Source: Sphingomonas sp. Leaf230 (GTDB lineage Bacteria > Pseudomonadota > Alphaproteobacteria > Sphingomonadales > Sphingomonadaceae). Taken from it: a stretch of DNA of 64,000 nucleotides. The notes beneath the pieces were generated by a model. That model was not told the origin of the DNA. It worked only from the letters and a program-made list of their open reading frames with translations, and searched no databases. Position 1 is the stretch's first letter. Each line of letters opens with the position of its first letter. This document shows, piece after piece, positions 60,970-64,000 of this stretch. Position numbers and translations under genes: made by a program. The stretch spans positions 1 to 64,000 of the forward strand of contig NZ_LMKW01000011.1 of assembly GCF_001421745.1 (NCBI RefSeq). Reading direction: 5' to 3'.

Positions 60970-62727
60970 ATGCGCGGACGGGTTCGGTTGAGTGTGCTCG
61001 CACTGTTGGGCCTGACGGCGGCTGGCCCGGCGGTGGCCGCGTGCAAGGTCAGCAAGATCGCCGAACTGCCCGTGACCCTCACCGGTCGCCGCGCGATGGT
61101 CGATGCGAAGTTCGGCACGCACGACACGCGATTCATCGTCGATAGCGGCGCCTTCTACAGTACGGTGTCGCGCGCGTCGGCTGCGGAGTTCGGGCTGTCG
61201 AGCGAGCCGGCTCCCCCCTGGTTCCGGCTGCGCGGGGTCAACGGCGACACGTCCGCAGCGATCGCCAGCGCAAAGGACTTCTCGCTCGCCGGCCTGCCGA
61301 TCCCGCGGGTGAGCTTCATCGTCGGCGGCACCGACACGGGGACGGCCGGTCTGCTCGGCCAGAACATCCTCGGCCTCGCCGATGTCGAATACGATTTGCC
61401 GCACAGCGCGGTGCGGCTGATCCGGGTCGATGGCTGCGGCAATGTCGGGCTCGCCTATTGGGCCGCGGGAAAACCGTTTTCGACGATCCCGCTCGAACGC
61501 GGCGGCACCGGACCGTTCAAGCCGCACACGATCGGCACCGTCTTGGTCAACGGCGTCAAGATGCGCGCGGTGTTCGATTCGGGCGCGCAGACCACCGTCA
61601 TGACGCTCGCCGCGGCCAAGCGGGCAGGCATCACACCGACCAGTCCCGGCGTGACCGCGGTCGGATTGAACTCGGGCATCGGCTCGAAGCAGCTCGCGAC
61701 CTGGCGCGCTCCGTTCGATACGATCGACCTCGGCGGCGAGACCGTGCCGCACCCGAAATTCGAGATCGCCGACATCCGGATCGACGGCGACATGCTGATC
61801 GGGTTCGATTTCTTCCTGACGCACCGCATCTTCGTGTCGAACGCGAACCACCTGCTCTACATGACCTATGAAGGCGGACCCGTCTTCGGGCTGACGCCGA
61901 GCGGCGCGCGCACCACCGCGGGCGAAAAGCTCGACCTGACCGACACCGCCGCCGTGCCGACCGATGCCGAGGGGTTCAGCCGACGCGCCGCGGTCTTCCT
62001 GTCAAAACGCCGGATCGAGGAAGGTCTCGCCGATCTCGACAAGGCGGTGGCGATGGCGCCGACCGAAGGCCGCTATGTGTATCAGCGCGCGCAGGCCCGG
62101 CTCGCGCACGGCCAGCTCCTGCTCGCCGCGGCCGACCTCGACAAGGCCGTGACGCTCATGCCGGACAATACCGATGTCCGCCTGTTGCGCGCACGCCTCC
62201 GCTTGATGAGCCGCGATCCGGATGGCGCGGGCGAAGATGCCAGGGTCGCCGATCGCGCGCTGCCGGCCGGGTCGGATCGCCGGCTCCAGCTTGCCGGCCT
62301 GTACGAAAATCTCGACCAGCCCGAGCTCGCGATCGTCAATTACGATGCCTGGCTGAAGATGCATCCCGAGGACGCCGCCCGCTCCACCGCATATAATGGC
62401 CGATGCTGGGCGCGCGCGCTGCTGAACCGCGAGCTCGATCGTGCAATGTCCGACTGCAACACCGCCGTGAAGCTCCGCCCCGGCTATGCCGCCTATCTGG
62501 ACAGCCGCGCGCTGGTGAACCTGCGTCTCGGCAAGCTGGACGCCGCGCTCGTCGACTATGACGCCGCGGTCAAAGCCAACCCGCGCAACGCCTGGTCGCT
62601 CTACACCCGCGCGATCGCCGAACGACGCGCTGGCAAGATCGAAGCGGCGGACGCGGACCGCAAGGCCGCGCTCGCGATCAACCCGAACGTCGCCAAACGC
62701 GCGGCGCGGTACGGGCTCGACGGCTGA
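60970..62727 (+). CDS. Exported retropepsin-like aspartic protease with TPR domain
   Basis: The 585-residue protein starts with a signal peptide (RLSVLALLGLTAAGPAVA) at ATG 60970. Two aspartic-protease half domains follow, each with its own active-site triplet: IVDSGAFYSTVS (about residue 58) and AVFDSGAQTTVM (about residue 200). The C-terminal half (about 330-580) has several TPR units (VFLSKRRIEEGLADLDKAVAMAP; DSRALVNLRLGKLDAALVDYDAAVKANP). Single-chain two-domain architecture plus TPRs is unusual for the family; substrates are unknown. Confidence 0.85.
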   Translation: MRGRVRLSVLALLGLTAAGPAVAACKVSKIAELPVTLTGRRAMVDAKFGTHDTRFIVDSGAFYSTVSRASAAEFGLSSEPAPPWFRLRGVNGDTSAAIASAKDFSLAGLPIPRVSFIVGGTDTGTAGLLGQNILGLADVEYDLPHSAVRLIRVDGCGNVGLAYWAAGKPFSTIPLERGGTGPFKPHTIGTVLVNGVKMRAVFDSGAQTTVMTLAAAKRAGITPTSPGVTAVGLNSGIGSKQLATWRAPFDTIDLGGETVPHPKFEIADIRIDGDMLIGFDFFLTHRIFVSNANHLLYMTYEGGPVFGLTPSGARTTAGEKLDLTDTAAVPTDAEGFSRRAAVFLSKRRIEEGLADLDKAVAMAPTEGRYVYQRAQARLAHGQLLLAAADLDKAVTLMPDNTDVRLLRARLRLMSRDPDGAGEDARVADRALPAGSDRRLQLAGLYENLDQPELAIVNYDAWLKMHPEDAARSTAYNGRCWARALLNRELDRAMSDCNTAVKLRPGYAAYLDSRALVNLRLGKLDAALVDYDAAVKANPRNAWSLYTRAIAERRAGKIEAADADRKAALAINPNVAKRAARYGLDG

Positions 62728-62769
62728 CTGGACGCCGACGTCTACCTGCTGGCGCCCGGCGCAGCACCC

Positions 62770-64000
62770 TTATCGCGGCTGGGATCCGAACGACGGCGGG
62801 CGGTCCGCCTTGGCAGTACCGAACGACGACGGCTTCGGTCCCATCGTGAATTCGAGTTCGCCACCGCGTGCGAGGTCGGCGTGTGCGATCCAGTTCCGCG
62901 TCCAGGGCTTGCCGTTCCAGCGGACCGACTGGACATAGGGGCTGGCCGGCGCATTGCCCTTCGCGACGACGCGCAACGTGCGGTCTTGGCCAAGATCGAC
63001 CTGCGCCGCGTCGAACAGCGGCGAGCCGAAGACATAGACTCCGCTGACCGGGTCGACCGGGTAGAAGCCGAGCGCAGAAAGGATGAACCACGCGCTCATC
63101 TGGCCGCAATCGTCGTTGCCGATGACGCCGTCGGGCTCGGCCTTGTACATCTCGGTCAGCAGGCGACGGACCATCGCCTGCGTCTTCCACGGCGCGCCCG
63201 CATAGGCGTAGAGATAGGCGGCGTGCTGGTCCGGCTCGTTGCCGTGCGCATATTGCCCGACCAGCCCGGTGATGTCGGGCGGCGCATTCTCGGGGAGCGT
63301 CGACGGCGCGGTGAACAGCGCGTCGAGCTTCGTCACGAACCCCGCATCACCGCCGAACAGCGCGATCAGGCCATAGACGTCGTGCTGGTTGAGGAACGTC
63401 GCCTGCCACCCGTTCGCCTCGGTATAGTCGCGCTGTTTCTCGGGCTTGTGGCCAAGCTGGATCGGGTCGTAATCGACCCACCAGCTGCCATCGGCAAAGC
63501 GCGGCCGGGCGAAGCCGATCTTGGGATCGATGACGTTGCGGTAGTTGAGGCTGCGCTTGCGCAGCGCGGCGGCGTCGGCCTTGGCGCCAGCCGCGTCGGC
63601 GAGCACCGCCATCGCCCAGTCGTCATAGGCGTATTCCTGCGTGCGGCTGACCGATTCCCAGGTCTTGTCCGCGGGCACGAAACCGAGGTCGTAATAGAAG
63701 CCGCGGCCGAGCGTGCTGTCGACGTCGGGGAAATTGCGATCGAACGCACGGCTGCGGATCTGCGGCCACGCCGCGGCGTAATCCGCCTTGATCCCCTTGG
63801 CGCAGGCTTCGGCGAGCACCGACACCGAATGCCAGCCGATCATGCACGCGGTCTCGACGCCCTGTAGCGGCCAGACCGGCGATCCGGTCGGGCTCTGCAC
63901 GGTCTGGCGAACGAGATCGCGGGTGAACTGCGCCGCCTTGTCGGGCTGGACCAGGGTCAACAGCGGATGCAGCGCGCGGTAGGTGTCCCACATCGAATAG
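62770..64000 (-). CDS. GH92 alpha-mannosidase, C-terminal part (runs off the window)
   Basis: At least 410 residues of a GH92 enzyme are present; the N-terminus lies beyond base 64000. Motifs are YSMWDTYRALHPLL, a region with RSRAFDRNFPDVDS, QYAHGNEPDQHAAYLYAYAG, GNDDCGQMSAWFILSALGFYPVDP and the C-terminal domain (WNGKPWTRNWIAHADL). GH92 enzymes are calcium-dependent exo-alpha-mannosidases. The gene converges on the retropepsin gene, with 42 bases between stops. It is separated from the RG-I island by housekeeping genes, so it is probably not part of it. Confidence 0.92.
   Translation of the reverse strand, partial: YSMWDTYRALHPLLTLVQPDKAAQFTRDLVRQTVQSPTGSPVWPLQGVETACMIGWHSVSVLAEACAKGIKADYAAAWPQIRSRAFDRNFPDVDSTLGRGFYYDLGFVPADKTWESVSRTQEYAYDDWAMAVLADAAGAKADAAALRKRSLNYRNVIDPKIGFARPRFADGSWWVDYDPIQLGHKPEKQRDYTEANGWQATFLNQHDVYGLIALFGGDAGFVTKLDALFTAPSTLPENAPPDITGLVGQYAHGNEPDQHAAYLYAYAGAPWKTQAMVRRLLTEMYKAEPDGVIGNDDCGQMSAWFILSALGFYPVDPVSGVYVFGSPLFDAAQVDLGQDRTLRVVAKGNAPASPYVQSVRWNGKPWTRNWIAHADLARGGELEFTMGPKPSSFGTAKADRPPSFGSQPR

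Overview
The window is GC-rich DNA (roughly two thirds G+C) that looks like a chromosomal segment of a Sphingomonas-type alphaproteobacterium. The grounds are long GC-biased genes in tight ATGA/TGATG-coupled operons, two Sphingomonad-style TonB-dependent receptors with no SusD partner, a DUF3034 protein, bS21, a cyoABCD quinol oxidase, and an L-rhamnose pathway of the type described in Sphingomonas sp. SKA58. I saw no tRNA, rRNA, CRISPR array, insertion sequence, integrase or phage gene.

Layout. Bases 1-3240 hold decayed gene fragments (epoxide-hydrolase N-terminus, FAD monooxygenase, SDR) around an intact divergent lysR / NmrA-like pair. Bases 3241-7698 hold a divergent signalling cassette: an exported cupredoxin-fold protein plus a GGDEF-EAL protein on one side, and a DUF3034 protein plus an apparently exported truncated haemoglobin on the other. 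Bases 7854-15156 are housekeeping or accessory genes: a DUF1272 zinc-ribbon protein, a frameshifted flavodoxin-reductase, a COG4705 membrane protein, an amino-acid permease and katG.

Bases 15621-55143 form one 39-kb catabolic island for pectin, above all rhamnogalacturonan-I (RG-I). Import across the outer membrane is by two TonB-dependent receptors. Acetyl groups would be removed by two CE12 esterases and an alpha/beta hydrolase. The backbone is cut by PL11, PL26-like and GH28 enzymes, and the resulting unsaturated oligomers by a GH105 hydrolase. Oligogalacturonides go through PL22, KduI and KduD. Side chains are removed by GH35 and GH53 (galactan), two GH43-type enzymes (arabinan) and GH115 (probably glucuronate on arabinogalactan). 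Inner-membrane transport is by a GPH-type carrier and RhaT. Released L-rhamnose is epimerised by RhaM and oxidised by the non-phosphorylative route LRA1-LRA2-LRA3-LRA5-LRA6 to pyruvate and L-lactate. One IclR-family regulator lies in the middle, and a palindromic motif near CCACA-N3-TGG recurs before five transcription units, so the island may be one regulon. KDG kinase and KDPG aldolase are not in the window.

Bases 55289-64000 return to housekeeping genes: rpsU, three small genes, cyoABCD, a two-domain retropepsin-like protein with TPRs, and the C-terminal part of a GH92 alpha-mannosidase that runs off the right edge.

Three GC-rich paired-palindrome elements are embedded in the island's operons. 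One of them lies inside the GH115 reading frame and keeps it open.
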